Part shown: in pieces, positions 28,671 through 38,404 of the stretch
Numbering within the stretch: position 1 is the stretch's first letter
Layout: each line of letters starts with the position of its first letter
Assembly (NCBI RefSeq): GCF_026913015.1
Contig: NZ_JAPTYD010000010.1
Location: 62,001-126,000, forward strand
Origin: Paracoccus benzoatiresistens
GTDB taxonomy: Bacteria > Pseudomonadota > Alphaproteobacteria > Rhodobacterales > Rhodobacteraceae
Reading direction: 5' to 3'
DNA: 64,000 bases
The notes under the pieces: model-generated
Databases searched by the model: none
Seen by the model: the letters and a program-made list of their open reading frames with translations, nothing else
Told to the model about the DNA's origin: nothing
Position numbers and translations under genes: made by a program

Positions 28671-29522
28671 ATGGCGCGCTCGAAATTCTCGGCTTCCGTG
28701 ATGGCGGCGGTTCTGGCGGGTCTGGTGCTGACAGGATGTGACAGGGGGGGGCTTGCCGAATCCGACAAGCGCAACCTGGATCGCTTCACGGCCGAGGAAA
28801 TCTACAAGCGCGGCGAGTTCGAGCTGGAAAACAGCCGCAAGCCCGAGGATGCGGTCTTCTATTTCTCCGAGGTCGAGCGGCTTTACCCCTATTCCGAATG
28901 GGCCAAGCGTGCGCTGATCATGCAGGCCTATTCCAACCACCGCGCCCAGAACTACGAGGAAGCCCGGGGCGCGGCGCAGCGCTTCATCGACACCTTTCCG
29001 GGCGATGAGGATGCGGCTTATGCGCAGTATCTGCTGGCCCTGTCCTATTACGACCAGATCGACGAGGTCGGACGCGACCAGGGCCTGACCTTCCAGGCGC
29101 TGCAATCGCTGCGCACGGTGATCGAACAGTATCCCGACAGCGAATACGCCCGCAGCGCGATCCTGAAATTCGACCTGGCCTTCGACCATCTTGCCGGCAA
29201 GGAAATGGAAATCGGGCGCTATTACCTGAAGCGCGGGCATTACGCGGCCTCGATCAACCGGTTCCGCGTCGTGGTCGAGGAATTCCAGACCACCACGCAG
29301 ACGCCCGAGGCGCTGCTGCGGCTGGTCGAGGCCTATCTGGCCCTGGGCCTGAACGACGAGGCGCAGACGGCAGGGGCGATTCTCGGCCACAACTTCAAGT
29401 CCTCGCCCTTCTACGAGGATGCGTATCGCCAATTGCGCGGGCGCGGGCTTGCGCCCGAGGCGCGCGGCGACAACTGGCTGAACAACGTGTATCGCCAGAT
29501 GATCCAGGGAAGGTGGCTGTAA
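28671..29522 (+). CDS. bamD: Outer membrane protein assembly factor BamD (lipoprotein)
   Basis: Lipoprotein of the BAM complex that inserts beta-barrel proteins in the outer membrane. 283 residues from MARSKFSASVMAAVL. The lipobox LVLTGC puts the lipidated Cys at residue 23. The rest is a TPR-like alpha solenoid (ELENSRKPEDAVFYFSEVERLYPYSEWAKRA, then AAQRFIDTFPGDEDAAYAQYLLALSYYDQI), as in BamD/YfiO. Length is normal. The ATG at 28671 is chosen because it gives a proper lipoprotein signal; the frame is open upstream. Confidence 0.95.
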   Translation: MARSKFSASVMAAVLAGLVLTGCDRGGLAESDKRNLDRFTAEEIYKRGEFELENSRKPEDAVFYFSEVERLYPYSEWAKRALIMQAYSNHRAQNYEEARGAAQRFIDTFPGDEDAAYAQYLLALSYYDQIDEVGRDQGLTFQALQSLRTVIEQYPDSEYARSAILKFDLAFDHLAGKEMEIGRYYLKRGHYAASINRFRVVVEEFQTTTQTPEALLRLVEAYLALGLNDEAQTAGAILGHNFKSSPFYEDAYRQLRGRGLAPEARGDNWLNNVYRQMIQGRWL

Positions 29523-29558
29523 AGGCGGGCGATTGCCCCGCCCTGCAAGGATAAACCG

Positions 29559-31205
29559 ATGCTGCGCTCGCTGGACATCCGCAACATGCTGCTGATCGAC
29601 CGGCTGGGGCTCAGCTTCGGTCCGGGCCTGAATGTGCTGACCGGCGAAACCGGCGCGGGCAAGTCGATCCTGCTGGATTGCCTGGGCTTTGTCCTGGGCT
29701 GGCGCGGCCGGGCCGATCTGGTCCGGCAGGGCGCGCAGCAGGGCGAGGTGACGGCCGTCTTCGACCTGCCCGCCGGCCATCCCGCCCGCGCCGTTCTGGC
29801 CGAGGCGGGGATCGAGCTTGAGGATGACGAGCTGATCCTGCGCAGGGTGAATGCCGGTGACGGGCGCAAGACCGGCTATGTCAACGACCGCCGCGTTTCG
29901 GGCGAGGTGCTGCGGCAATTGTCCGAGACGCTGGTGGAACTGCATGGGCAGCACGACGACCGGGGCCTGCTGAACCCGCGCGGCCATCGCACGCTGCTGG
30001 ACGCCTTCGGCGCCATCGACCTGGGCCCGGCGCGCGGCGCCTGGTCCGCGCGCCGAACCGCCCGCCGCGCCCTGGACGAGGCCGAGGCACGCCTGACCGC
30101 GGCGCGCGCCGAGGAGGATTTCCTGCGCCATGCCGTTGCCGAACTGGACGACCTGTCGCCCGAGGCGGGCGAGGAAGCGACGTTGGACACCCGCCGCCGC
30201 GCCATGCAGGGCGCCATCCGCATCCGCGAGGATGTCGCGCGCGCCTTGAAGATGCTGGGCGGCGACGGGGCCGAGGGCGCGATGCTGGATGCCACGCGCT
30301 GGCTGGAAGGCGCCGCCGACCGGGCGGAGGGTCGGCTGGACGAACCCCTGGCCGCGCTGTCCCGCGCCCTGCTCGAGTTGGGCGAGGCACATCGCGGGGT
30401 CGAGGAGGCGCTGTTCGCGTTGGACGTGGATCCCGCCGCGCTTGAGGCGACCGAGGAGCGGCTGTTCGCGCTGCGCGCCCTTGCCCGCAAGCACAACGTG
30501 CTGGCCGATGATCTGGCCGGGCTGGCCGACGAATTGCGCGGCCGTCTGGGCCAGATCGACGCGGGAGAGGCGCAGATCGCCGCGTTGCGCAAGCAGGTCG
30601 AGGACGCCGATGCCGCCTATGACGCGGCGGCCGATGCGGTGACCAGGGCGCGGACGGATGCGGCCACCGCGCTGGACCGCGCCGTCACCGCCGAACTGGC
30701 GCCCTTGCGGATGGAGCGCGCGGTCTTCCACACGCTGGTCACGCCCGGCGAGCCCGGACCCGACGGGCGCGACGACGTGGCCTTCACCGTCGCCACGAAC
30801 CCCGGCGCGCCGGCTGGCGCCCTGGACAAGATCGCCTCGGGCGGCGAGTTGTCGCGGTTCCTGCTGGCGCTGAAGGTCTGCCTTGCGCGCGGCAATGACG
30901 CCCTGGTGCTGATCTTCGACGAGATCGACCGGGGTGTGGGCGGGGCCACGGCGGATGCGGTGGGGCGGCGGCTGAAGAAGTTGTCGGATGACGCGCAGGT
31001 TCTGGTGGTCACGCATTCGCCGCAGGTCGCGGCGCTTGGCGCCAATCACTTCCGGGTGTCGAAGTCGGTCCATGACAACATGACGACATCCACCGTCGCC
31101 GCGCTGTCCCCGGCCGACCGCGTGGACGAGATCGCCCGGATGCTGTCGGGCGACCGGATCACCGATGCCGCAACGGGCGCGGCAAGGGCCTTGTTGCAGG
31201 GCTGA
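29559..31205 (+). CDS. recN: DNA repair protein RecN
   Basis: SMC-like ATPase acting in double-strand break repair. 548 residues. Walker A is LTGETGAGKSILLDCL near residue 33. A long coiled-coil arm (LDEAEARLTAARAEEDFLRHAVAEL onward) separates the two ATPase halves. The ABC signature lies in KIASGGELSRFLLALKV and Walker B in LVLIFDEIDRGVGGATADAVG, followed by VLVVTHSPQVAALGANHF. It follows bamD by about 36 nt, an order seen in other alphaproteobacteria. It converges on the short cysA with only 12 nt between the stop codons. Confidence 0.96.
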   Translation: MLRSLDIRNMLLIDRLGLSFGPGLNVLTGETGAGKSILLDCLGFVLGWRGRADLVRQGAQQGEVTAVFDLPAGHPARAVLAEAGIELEDDELILRRVNAGDGRKTGYVNDRRVSGEVLRQLSETLVELHGQHDDRGLLNPRGHRTLLDAFGAIDLGPARGAWSARRTARRALDEAEARLTAARAEEDFLRHAVAELDDLSPEAGEEATLDTRRRAMQGAIRIREDVARALKMLGGDGAEGAMLDATRWLEGAADRAEGRLDEPLAALSRALLELGEAHRGVEEALFALDVDPAALEATEERLFALRALARKHNVLADDLAGLADELRGRLGQIDAGEAQIAALRKQVEDADAAYDAAADAVTRARTDAATALDRAVTAELAPLRMERAVFHTLVTPGEPGPDGRDDVAFTVATNPGAPAGALDKIASGGELSRFLLALKVCLARGNDALVLIFDEIDRGVGGATADAVGRRLKKLSDDAQVLVVTHSPQVAALGANHFRVSKSVHDNMTTSTVAALSPADRVDEIARMLSGDRITDAATGAARALLQG

Positions 31206-31217
31206 GGCGCGACGCCT

Positions 31218-31937
<720 letters not shown>

Positions 31938-31947
31938 GGCAGCCTCC

Positions 31948-32823
31948 TCAGTGGCGGCGGATGGCGGCAAGCTGGTCGGCGTGACGCAGCTCCAGCAGGG
32001 TTTTCAGAAGCAGCGTGACCAAGGCCAGCGCCGTCAGCAGCGCGGCCATCGAAAAGGCTGCGACGGACAGGTATTCGTTGTAGAGCATCTCGATGGTGAT
32101 CGGCATGGTGGCAGTCTGGCCGCGGATCTTGCCCGACACGACCGCGACCGCGCCGAATTCCCCCATGGCCCGTGCCGTGCACAGCAGCGTGCCGTAAAGC
32201 AGGGCCCAGCGGATGTTCGGCAGGGTCACGGTCCAGAAGGTCCGCCAGCCGGACGCGCCAAGCGTCAGGGCGGCTTCCTCCTCGGCGCGGCCTTGTTCGA
32301 TCATCACCGGGATCAGTTCGCGCGCGACAAAGGGGAAGGTCACGAAGATCGTCGCCAGCACGATGCCGGGAATGGCGAAGACGATGGGCCAGCCGTTCGC
32401 GACCAGCCAGCCGCCGATGGCGGAATTGGCGCCGAACAGCAGCACGATGCACAGGCCCGCGACCACGGGGCTGACGGAAAAGGGCAGGTCGATCAGGGTG
32501 ATCAGGAAGGCCTTGCCGCGAAAGTCGAACTTGGTGATGAACCAGGCGGCGGCTATCCCGAAGGCCGCGTTCGCCGGCACGGCGATGGCGGTGATCAGCA
32601 GCGTCAGCCAGATCGCCGAACGGGCGTCCTGGTTGCCCAGGCTTTCGACGGCGGCAAGCCAGCCTTCCCGCAGCGCCTCGGCAAAGACCACCGCCAGGGG
32701 GGCAAAGACCAGGATCGCCAGCCCGGCCACCGCTATGCCGATCAGCGTGATGCGCAGAAGGGGGGCTTCCTCGGTCGCGGCGCGGAAGGCGTGGCGTCTT
32801 GTGTGCAGGGTGGCATCAGACAT
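31948..32823 (-). CDS. cysW: Sulfate ABC transporter permease CysW
   Basis: 291-residue inner-membrane permease, one of the heterodimer that forms the sulfate channel. Six hydrophobic segments are evident. The EAA-type loop that docks on the ATPase is [69 protein letters not shown] is typical of CysW. Its start overlaps the end of cysT by 8 nt and the cysA start lies 10 nt past its stop, so the operon is tightly packed. Confidence 0.94.
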   Translation of the reverse strand: MSDATLHTRRHAFRAATEEAPLLRITLIGIAVAGLAILVFAPLAVVFAEALREGWLAAVESLGNQDARSAIWLTLLITAIAVPANAAFGIAAAWFITKFDFRGKAFLITLIDLPFSVSPVVAGLCIVLLFGANSAIGGWLVANGWPIVFAIPGIVLATIFVTFPFVARELIPVMIEQGRAEEEAALTLGASGWRTFWTVTLPNIRWALLYGTLLCTARAMGEFGAVAVVSGKIRGQTATMPITIEMLYNEYLSVAAFSMAALLTALALVTLLLKTLLELRHADQLAAIRRH

Positions 32824-33655
32824 GGCCCATCCTCCGGCGGCTGACGATCTGGATCAGGTTGATGGCCAGCAGCATCACGAAGGAGATCACAAGCATGGCG
32901 ATGCCGATGGCGGCTGCGGCGTCATAGTTGAATTCCTCGAGCTGGATCACGATCAGCAGCGGCGCGATCTCGGTGCGCAGCGGGATGTTGCCGGCGATGA
33001 AGATGACCGACCCGTATTCGCCCACGGCCCGCGCCAGGGCCAGCGCGAAGCCGGTCAGCGCGGCAGGCATCAGCATCGGCAGGATCACGTGGCGCAGCGT
33101 ATAAAGGCGAGAGGCGCCCAAGGTGGCGGATGCTTCCTCGACCTCGCGGTCGATCTCCTCGATCACCGGCTGGACGGTGCGGGTCACGAAGGGCAGGCCC
33201 ACGAAGACCAGGGCGATGAAGATGCCCATCTGCGTATAGGCGATCTTCCAGCCGATCTCCTGGGCCACGCTGCCGAAGGCGCCGTTCGGCGCATAAAGCG
33301 CGGTCAGCGCAATGCCCGCCACGGCGGTCGGCAGGGCGAAGGGCAGGTCCACGGCGGCGTCCAGGAAGCGCTTGCCCGGAAAGCGATAGCGGACCAGAAC
33401 CCAGGCCAGCAGCACGCCGAAGATCAGGTTGAACAGCGCCGCCAGCAGCGCCAGCTTGAAGGACAGATACAGCGACGCCGCGACCCGTTCGCGGGTCACG
33501 ACTTCAAGGATGTTGGAAAGGCCGAAATTGGCGCCCTTCAGAAGCAGGGCGCCGATCGGCAGCAAGACGACGATGGAGAGCATCGCGATCGTGATGCCGG
33601 CCGAAAGGCCGAGGCCGGGCATCGCCGTCTTGTGGACCAAGGGTCGGTGGGTCAT
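32816..33655 (-). CDS. cysT: Sulfate ABC transporter permease CysT (CysU)
   Basis: 279-residue permease partner of CysW. The family segment KRFLDAAVDLPFALPTAVAGIALTALYAPNG and the EAA loop EEIDREVEEASATLGASRLYTLRHVILPMLMPA are clear, with six hydrophobic spans. The start MTHRPLVHKTAMPGLGLSAG lies 6 nt after the sbp stop codon. Operon order sbp-cysT-cysW-cysA is the common one. Confidence 0.94.
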   Translation of the reverse strand: MTHRPLVHKTAMPGLGLSAGITIAMLSIVVLLPIGALLLKGANFGLSNILEVVTRERVAASLYLSFKLALLAALFNLIFGVLLAWVLVRYRFPGKRFLDAAVDLPFALPTAVAGIALTALYAPNGAFGSVAQEIGWKIAYTQMGIFIALVFVGLPFVTRTVQPVIEEIDREVEEASATLGASRLYTLRHVILPMLMPAALTGFALALARAVGEYGSVIFIAGNIPLRTEIAPLLIVIQLEEFNYDAAAAIGIAMLVISFVMLLAINLIQIVSRRRMGHV

Positions 33656-33661
33656 GCGTTG

Positions 33662-34663
33662 TTACTTTGCCGTATAGATTTGGTCGAAGATCCCGCCGTC
33701 TCCGAAATGTTCGGGCTGCACTTTCTTCCAGCCGCCGAATTCCTCGATGCTGACCAGATCCAGCTTGGGGAAGCGGGCCACATCCTCGGGCGCTGCGGCG
33801 CTGGTGTCCCAGGCTCGATAGTAGTGCTTGAATGCCAGGGCCTGGCCTTCGGGCGAGTAGAGAAAGTCCAGATAGGCCGTGGCCAGTTCGCGTTGGGCAT
33901 CGCTGGTGATGTTGCCCTCCACCACGGCGACCGGCGGCTCGGCCAGAACGGAAACCGAGGGCACGACGATGTCGAACTGATCCTCGCCGATCTCCTCAAG
34001 CGCCAGATAGGCCTCGTTTTCCCAGGCCAGCAGCACGTCGCCGATGCCGCGCTGCGCGAAGGTGGTGGTCGATCCGCGCGCGCCGGTATCCAGGACCGGG
34101 ACATGGGTGTACAGCTGGCCCACGAATTCCTTGGGGTCCTGGCCGTTCTTTTCCGCCCAGGCCCAGGCCGCCAGATAGTTCCAGCGCGCCCCGCCCGAGG
34201 TCTTGGGGTTGGGCGTGATCACCTCGACCCCTTCCTTGACCAGGTCGCCCCAGTCGTTGATGCCCTTGGGGTTGCCCTCGCGCACCAGGAACACGATTGT
34301 CGAAGTATAGGGGCTGGAGTTGTGGGGCAGCCTCGACTGCCAGTCGGCGGGCAGCTTGCCGGCATCGGCAATCTTGTCGATGTCGGACGCCAGGGCCAGC
34401 GTCACCACCTGCGCGGACAGACCGTCGATCACCGCCCGGGCCTGCGCGCCGGACCCGCCGTGGCTGGTTTCGATGGTGGGCGCATCATGGCCTTCGGCCG
34501 CCCATTTTTCGGTGAAAGCCGCGTTCACGTCGCGATAAAGTTCCCGCGTCGGATCATAGCTGACATTTAGAAGCGTTTCGGCGTGGACCGGAACCGCGGC
34601 CGCCAGGGCCAGCGCGATGGCGGACAGCGAGGCGCCGATACGGCTGGACTTCGACTTGAACAT
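33662..34663 (-). CDS. sbp: Periplasmic sulfate-binding protein
   Basis: Captures sulfate in the periplasm for the CysTWA transporter. 333 residues with a classical signal peptide ([20 protein letters not shown], predicted cleavage after VHA at residue 28). Mature-protein landmarks: [32 protein letters not shown] and [18 protein letters not shown], all typical of Sbp/CysP substrate-binding proteins. AGGAGAGGG sits 7 nt upstream of the chosen ATG. First major gene of the sulfate operon, with a small ORF just upstream. Confidence 0.95.
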   Translation of the reverse strand: MFKSKSSRIGASLSAIALALAAAVPVHAETLLNVSYDPTRELYRDVNAAFTEKWAAEGHDAPTIETSHGGSGAQARAVIDGLSAQVVTLALASDIDKIADAGKLPADWQSRLPHNSSPYTSTIVFLVREGNPKGINDWGDLVKEGVEVITPNPKTSGGARWNYLAAWAWAEKNGQDPKEFVGQLYTHVPVLDTGARGSTTTFAQRGIGDVLLAWENEAYLALEEIGEDQFDIVVPSVSVLAEPPVAVVEGNITSDAQRELATAYLDFLYSPEGQALAFKHYYRAWDTSAAAPEDVARFPKLDLVSIEEFGGWKKVQPEHFGDGGIFDQIYTAK

Positions 34664-34686
34664 TAGACCCTCTCCTGAAGATGTCT

Positions 34687-34905
34687 TTATTGGTGCGTGC
34701 GGGTGGCCAGCGGTTCGATCCGGGCTTCCCAAAGCGCCGGGTCACGCCCTTCCAGCAGGGATGCCGCCGCTGCCTCGGGCTCTCGGCTCAGCGCCAGAAG
34801 GGGGGCGCCATTGACGCGGTGCACCTGCCCGGTGCGCCGGTCGATCAGGCGAACCGAATACAAAGGGGGGGAACTTGCACCGATCTGTTGGCTTTGGATC
34901 GTCAT
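34687..34905 (-). CDS. Small hypothetical protein upstream of sbp
   Basis: 72 residues from the ATG at 34905 (GGGGAG about 8 nt upstream). It is soluble, with a short beta-like start [20 protein letters not shown] and a helix [18 protein letters not shown] recognise no family. It ends 24 nt before sbp on the same strand with no terminator between, so it would be the leader gene of the sulfate operon. A function in sulfur metabolism is only a guess from position. The AT-richer 70 bp upstream presumably holds the operon promoter. Confidence 0.55.
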   Translation of the reverse strand: MTIQSQQIGASSPPLYSVRLIDRRTGQVHRVNGAPLLALSREPEAAAASLLEGRDPALWEARIEPLATRTHQ

Positions 34906-35026
34906 CTCGGCCGCTCCCCTGACTCGCCACTTATCTATGGCACAAATAACGACAGGGAAAGTCGTGTTTAGCAAGAGATGAGATGCGCTGAAATGCCAGC
35001 CTCAGGGAGAAAATAGTTCTCTGCCG

Positions 35027-35056
35027 CAAAGGCGCGGGATGGATCGCCCGCGCCTG
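35027..35056 (-). terminator. Candidate terminator of the class V aminotransferase gene
   Basis: Minus-strand stem AGGCGCGGG with CCCGCGCCT (35047-35055 with 35030-35038), followed by a short TTTGC. The T-run is weak, so termination may be partial. Confidence 0.55.
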
Positions 35057-35071
35057 TCTGCGGCGGTGTTC

Positions 35072-36205
35072 TCAGGCGACGGGGATGACCTTGTCGATCA
35101 CGGTCCGCAGCCGGGCCAGGGTGCCGTCCACGTCCTTCAGTTTGTCCAGCCCAAAAAGGCCCAGACGAAAGGTCGAGAACTGGTCGCCCTCGTTCACCGC
35201 CAAGGGAACCCCCGCGGCGATCTGCATTCCTTCCGCCGCGAATTTCTTGCCGTTCCTGATGTCGGGATCGCCGGTATAGCTGACGACCACGCCCGGCGCC
35301 GCAAAGCCGGGTGCCGCGACCGACCGGACACCGCGCTCGGCCAGCATGTCCCGCACCGCATTGCCAAGGCGCCATTGCGCGTCGCGCGCGGCCTCGAATC
35401 CCATCTGGCGGGTTTCCTCCATTGCGTCGCGCAGGCCCAGCAGCGCGTCGGTCGGCATGGTCGCGTGATAGGCATGGCCGCCATCTTCATAGGCCGCCAT
35501 GATGGCGCGCCATTTCTTCAGATCCAGCGCAAAGCTGTTGCTGTCCGTCTGCGCCAGCCGTTCCGCCCCGCGTTCCGACAGCATCACCAGCCCCGCGGCG
35601 GGCGAGGCCGACCAGCCCTTTTGCGGGGCCGAGATCAGCACGTCCACGCCGGCAGCCTTCATGTCCACCCAGGCGGCACCGGATGCGATGCAATCAAGCA
35701 CCATCAGGGCGCCGACCTGATGCGCGGCCTCGGACAGCGCGCGGAGATAATCGTCGGGCAGGATCAGCCCGGCCGAGGTTTCGACATGCGGCGCAAAGAC
35801 CGCATCGGGCCGCGTCTCGCGGATCCTGGCCACCACTTCGTCGATCGGCGGGGGTGCATAGGCGGGCTGCGGCTCGTTGCCCGCGGGGCGGGCCATGACG
35901 ACGGTGGTCTCGCGCGCGAAGCCGCCCATGTCGAAGATCTGGCTCCAGCGATAGCTGAACCAGCCGTTGCGCACGATCAGCGCATGGCCCGTGCCGAACT
36001 GGCGGGCAACCGCTTCCATCGCATAGGTGCCGCCGCCGGGCACGATGGCGACCTGATGGGCGGAATAGACCTCGCGCAGGGTGGCGGACAGATCGCGCAT
36101 CACCTGCTGGAAGCGCTGCGACATGTGGTTCAGCGACCGGTCGGTAAAGACGACCGAGAATTCGTCCAGCCCGTTCGGGTCGATGTCGGGGTGAATGTGG
36201 GGCAT
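35072..36205 (-). CDS. Class V aminotransferase, alanine/serine--glyoxylate type
   Basis: 377 residues, a PLP enzyme. The Schiff-base Lys lies in DVLISAPQKGWSASPAAG. Upstream VPGGGTYAMEAVARQF and VLDCIASGAAWVDMKAAG (cofactor Asp) are the usual fold-type I class V landmarks. It is similar in layout to alanine-, serine- or phosphonate-glyoxylate aminotransferases; the exact amino donor cannot be read. The ATG at 36205 has ACAGGAG about 7 nt upstream. It is divergent from the amidotransferase / GS-like / oxidase operon across 145 bp, so it may serve the same amine pathway by removing the amino group of a downstream product. Confidence 0.8.
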   Translation of the reverse strand: MPHIHPDIDPNGLDEFSVVFTDRSLNHMSQRFQQVMRDLSATLREVYSAHQVAIVPGGGTYAMEAVARQFGTGHALIVRNGWFSYRWSQIFDMGGFARETTVVMARPAGNEPQPAYAPPPIDEVVARIRETRPDAVFAPHVETSAGLILPDDYLRALSEAAHQVGALMVLDCIASGAAWVDMKAAGVDVLISAPQKGWSASPAAGLVMLSERGAERLAQTDSNSFALDLKKWRAIMAAYEDGGHAYHATMPTDALLGLRDAMEETRQMGFEAARDAQWRLGNAVRDMLAERGVRSVAAPGFAAPGVVVSYTGDPDIRNGKKFAAEGMQIAAGVPLAVNEGDQFSTFRLGLFGLDKLKDVDGTLARLRTVIDKVIPVA

Positions 36206-36350
36206 CGCGTTCTCCTGTCCAGTTGGCCGCAGACTAACCCTGACGCGCGGGGACGGCCAGACCGCCAAAGGGCGCAAAGGCCCGCACCCCCTTGCAGCCC
36301 CCCCACCCGGGCGACTACCTTCCTGCGTGCAGCAACATCGCAGGTTTTTC

Positions 36351-37049
36351 ATGCGCATCGGCATCCTTCAATGCGGCCAGGCGCCCGCCGAATTGAAGCA
36401 GGACTTGGGCGATTACCCGGACCTGTTCGTCCGGCTTCTGGACGGGCGAGGCTTCGACTTCACGACATGGCATGTCGAGGCGATGGAGTTTCCCGCTTCC
36501 GTCCATGACGCCGACGGCTGGCTGCTGACCGGATCGCGCCATGGCGCCTATGAGGATCACGACTTCATCCGCCCGCTGGAACGCTTCATCTGCGACGCCT
36601 ATGAGGCTGCCGTCCCGATGGTCGGCATCTGCTTCGGCCACCAGATCATCGCGCAGGCGCTTGGCGGCACGGTCGTCAAGCATCCGGGCGGCTGGTCGGT
36701 CGGCACCCAGGATTACGACTTCGACGGCGAGACCGTGCGGCTGAACGCATGGCACCAGGACCAGGTCGTGGTCTTGCCCCAGGACGCGCAGGTCGCAGGC
36801 CGCAACGCTTTCTGCGAGAACGCCGCCCTGATCTATGGCGACCGCGCCTATACCGTGCAGGCGCATCCCGAGTTCAACGACGACTTCATCCAGGGCCTGA
36901 TGGACAAGCGGGGCCGGGGCCTCGTGCCGCAGGACCTGCTGGACCGCGCATCCGACCGCATGGGCGAGCCGAAGGGCTCGGCCGCCATCGCCGACCGGAT
37001 CGAGGCCTTCTTCAAACAGCCCCGCGCCATCAGCCGGGGTGCCGCATGA
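36351..37049 (+). CDS. Class I glutamine amidotransferase-like protein
   Basis: 232 residues, a stand-alone GATase1 domain. The nucleophile elbow VGICFGHQIIAQALGG has C94, and AHPEF supplies H172 and E174, completing the Cys-His-Glu triad. DGWLLTGSRHGAYED is the oxyanion region. It resembles GMP-synthase-like stand-alone amidotransferases more than true PuuD. It starts the operon and its stop overlaps the start of the GS-like gene (ATGA). Likely role: hydrolysis of a gamma-glutamyl amide made by the neighbouring ligase. That role is inferred from context. Confidence 0.8.
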   Translation: MRIGILQCGQAPAELKQDLGDYPDLFVRLLDGRGFDFTTWHVEAMEFPASVHDADGWLLTGSRHGAYEDHDFIRPLERFICDAYEAAVPMVGICFGHQIIAQALGGTVVKHPGGWSVGTQDYDFDGETVRLNAWHQDQVVVLPQDAQVAGRNAFCENAALIYGDRAYTVQAHPEFNDDFIQGLMDKRGRGLVPQDLLDRASDRMGEPKGSAAIADRIEAFFKQPRAISRGAA

Positions 37050-38404
37050 GCGACTGGATCGACAGGCTGCCCCAGGCCGCCCGCAACTTCGTGGCCGGCC
37101 GCCGGCTGGACGAGGTGGAATGCATCCTGGCCGACATCGCGGGCGTCGCGCGCGGAAAGGCCATGCCCGCGTCGAAATTCGCACGGCAGGACAAGTTCTA
37201 TCTGCCGAACTCGATCTTCCTGCAGACGATCACGGGGGAATGGGCGGACAATCCGGCGGGGGCGTTCACCGAACCCGACATGATCCTGACCCCGGATTTC
37301 AGCACCGCCACCGCTGCGCCCTGGACCGCCGACTGGACCTTGCAGGTGATCCACGACGCTTATGACCAGCAGGGCAACCCCGTGCCGATCGCGCCGCGCA
37401 ACGTTCTGAAGCGGGTGGTGGATCTGTATCGCCAGCGCGGCTGGAAGCCGGTCGTCGCGCCGGAAATGGAGTTCTTCCTGGTCGCTCGCAATATCGACCC
37501 CAACCAGCCGATCATCCCGCCGATGGGCCGGACCGGCAGGCGGGCGGCGGCCAAGCAGGCCTATTCCATGTCCGCCGTGGACGAATACGGCAAGGTCATC
37601 GACGACATCTATGACTTTGCCGAGGCGCAGGGCTTCGAGATTGACGGCATCCTGCAGGAAGGCGGCGCGGGTCAGGTGGAAATCAACCTGAACCACGGCG
37701 ATCCGGTCGCGCTGGCCGACGAGATCTTCTACTTCAAGCGCCTGATCCGCGAGGCCGCGCTGCGCCACGACTGCTTCGCCACCTTTATGGCCAAGCCCAT
37801 CGAGGGCGAGCCGGGCAGCGCCATGCACCTGCATCACTCGATCATCGACGTGGCGACGGGGCGGAACCTTTTTTCCGACGAAAGGGGGGCAGAGACGCCG
37901 CAGTTCCTGCATTTCATCGCCGGGATGCAACGGCACCTGCCCGCCGCCGTGGCGCTGCTGGCGCCCTATGTGAACAGCTATCGCCGCTATGTCCCCGACT
38001 TCGCCGCGCCCATCAACCTGGAATGGGGCCGCGACAATCGCACCACCGGGCTGCGCGTGCCGATCTCGTCCCCCGAGGCGCGGCGGGTCGAGAACCGGCT
38101 GGCGGGCATGGACTGCAACCCCTACCTGGGGATCGCTGCCAGCCTCGCCTGCGGTTATCTGGGGCTGGTAGAGGGTGAAAACCCGCGCGGCGAATGCCTG
38201 GGCGACGCCTACATGTCCTCGCAGGACGAGCTGCCCTACAACCTGGGCGACGCGCTGGACATCATGTCCGACAGCGCGCCGATGCGCAGCGTCCTGGGCG
38301 AGGATTTCGCCGCCGTCTATGAATCCGTCAAGCGAAATGAATACAAGGAGTTCCTGCAGGTCATCAGCCCCTGGGAACGCGAACACCTGCTGCTGAACGT
38401 ATGA
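37046..38404 (+). CDS. Glutamine synthetase family protein, PuuA-like gamma-glutamyl-amine ligase
   Basis: 452 residues. The C-terminal catalytic domain has VVAPEMEFFLVARN (metal Glu), GGAGQVEINLNHGDPVALAD, MAKPIEGEPGSAMHLHHS and NRTTGLRVPISSPEARRVENRLAGMDCNPYL. The N-terminal domain is shorter and unlike housekeeping GlnA, as in PuuA/GlnT proteins that join glutamate to an amine such as putrescine. It is coupled by overlap to the amidotransferase before it and to the FAD oxidase after it. True GlnA is encoded separately at 56.8 kb. The substrate amine is not determinable from sequence. Confidence 0.85.
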   Translation: MSDWIDRLPQAARNFVAGRRLDEVECILADIAGVARGKAMPASKFARQDKFYLPNSIFLQTITGEWADNPAGAFTEPDMILTPDFSTATAAPWTADWTLQVIHDAYDQQGNPVPIAPRNVLKRVVDLYRQRGWKPVVAPEMEFFLVARNIDPNQPIIPPMGRTGRRAAAKQAYSMSAVDEYGKVIDDIYDFAEAQGFEIDGILQEGGAGQVEINLNHGDPVALADEIFYFKRLIREAALRHDCFATFMAKPIEGEPGSAMHLHHSIIDVATGRNLFSDERGAETPQFLHFIAGMQRHLPAAVALLAPYVNSYRRYVPDFAAPINLEWGRDNRTTGLRVPISSPEARRVENRLAGMDCNPYLGIAASLACGYLGLVEGENPRGECLGDAYMSSQDELPYNLGDALDIMSDSAPMRSVLGEDFAAVYESVKRNEYKEFLQVISPWEREHLLLNV

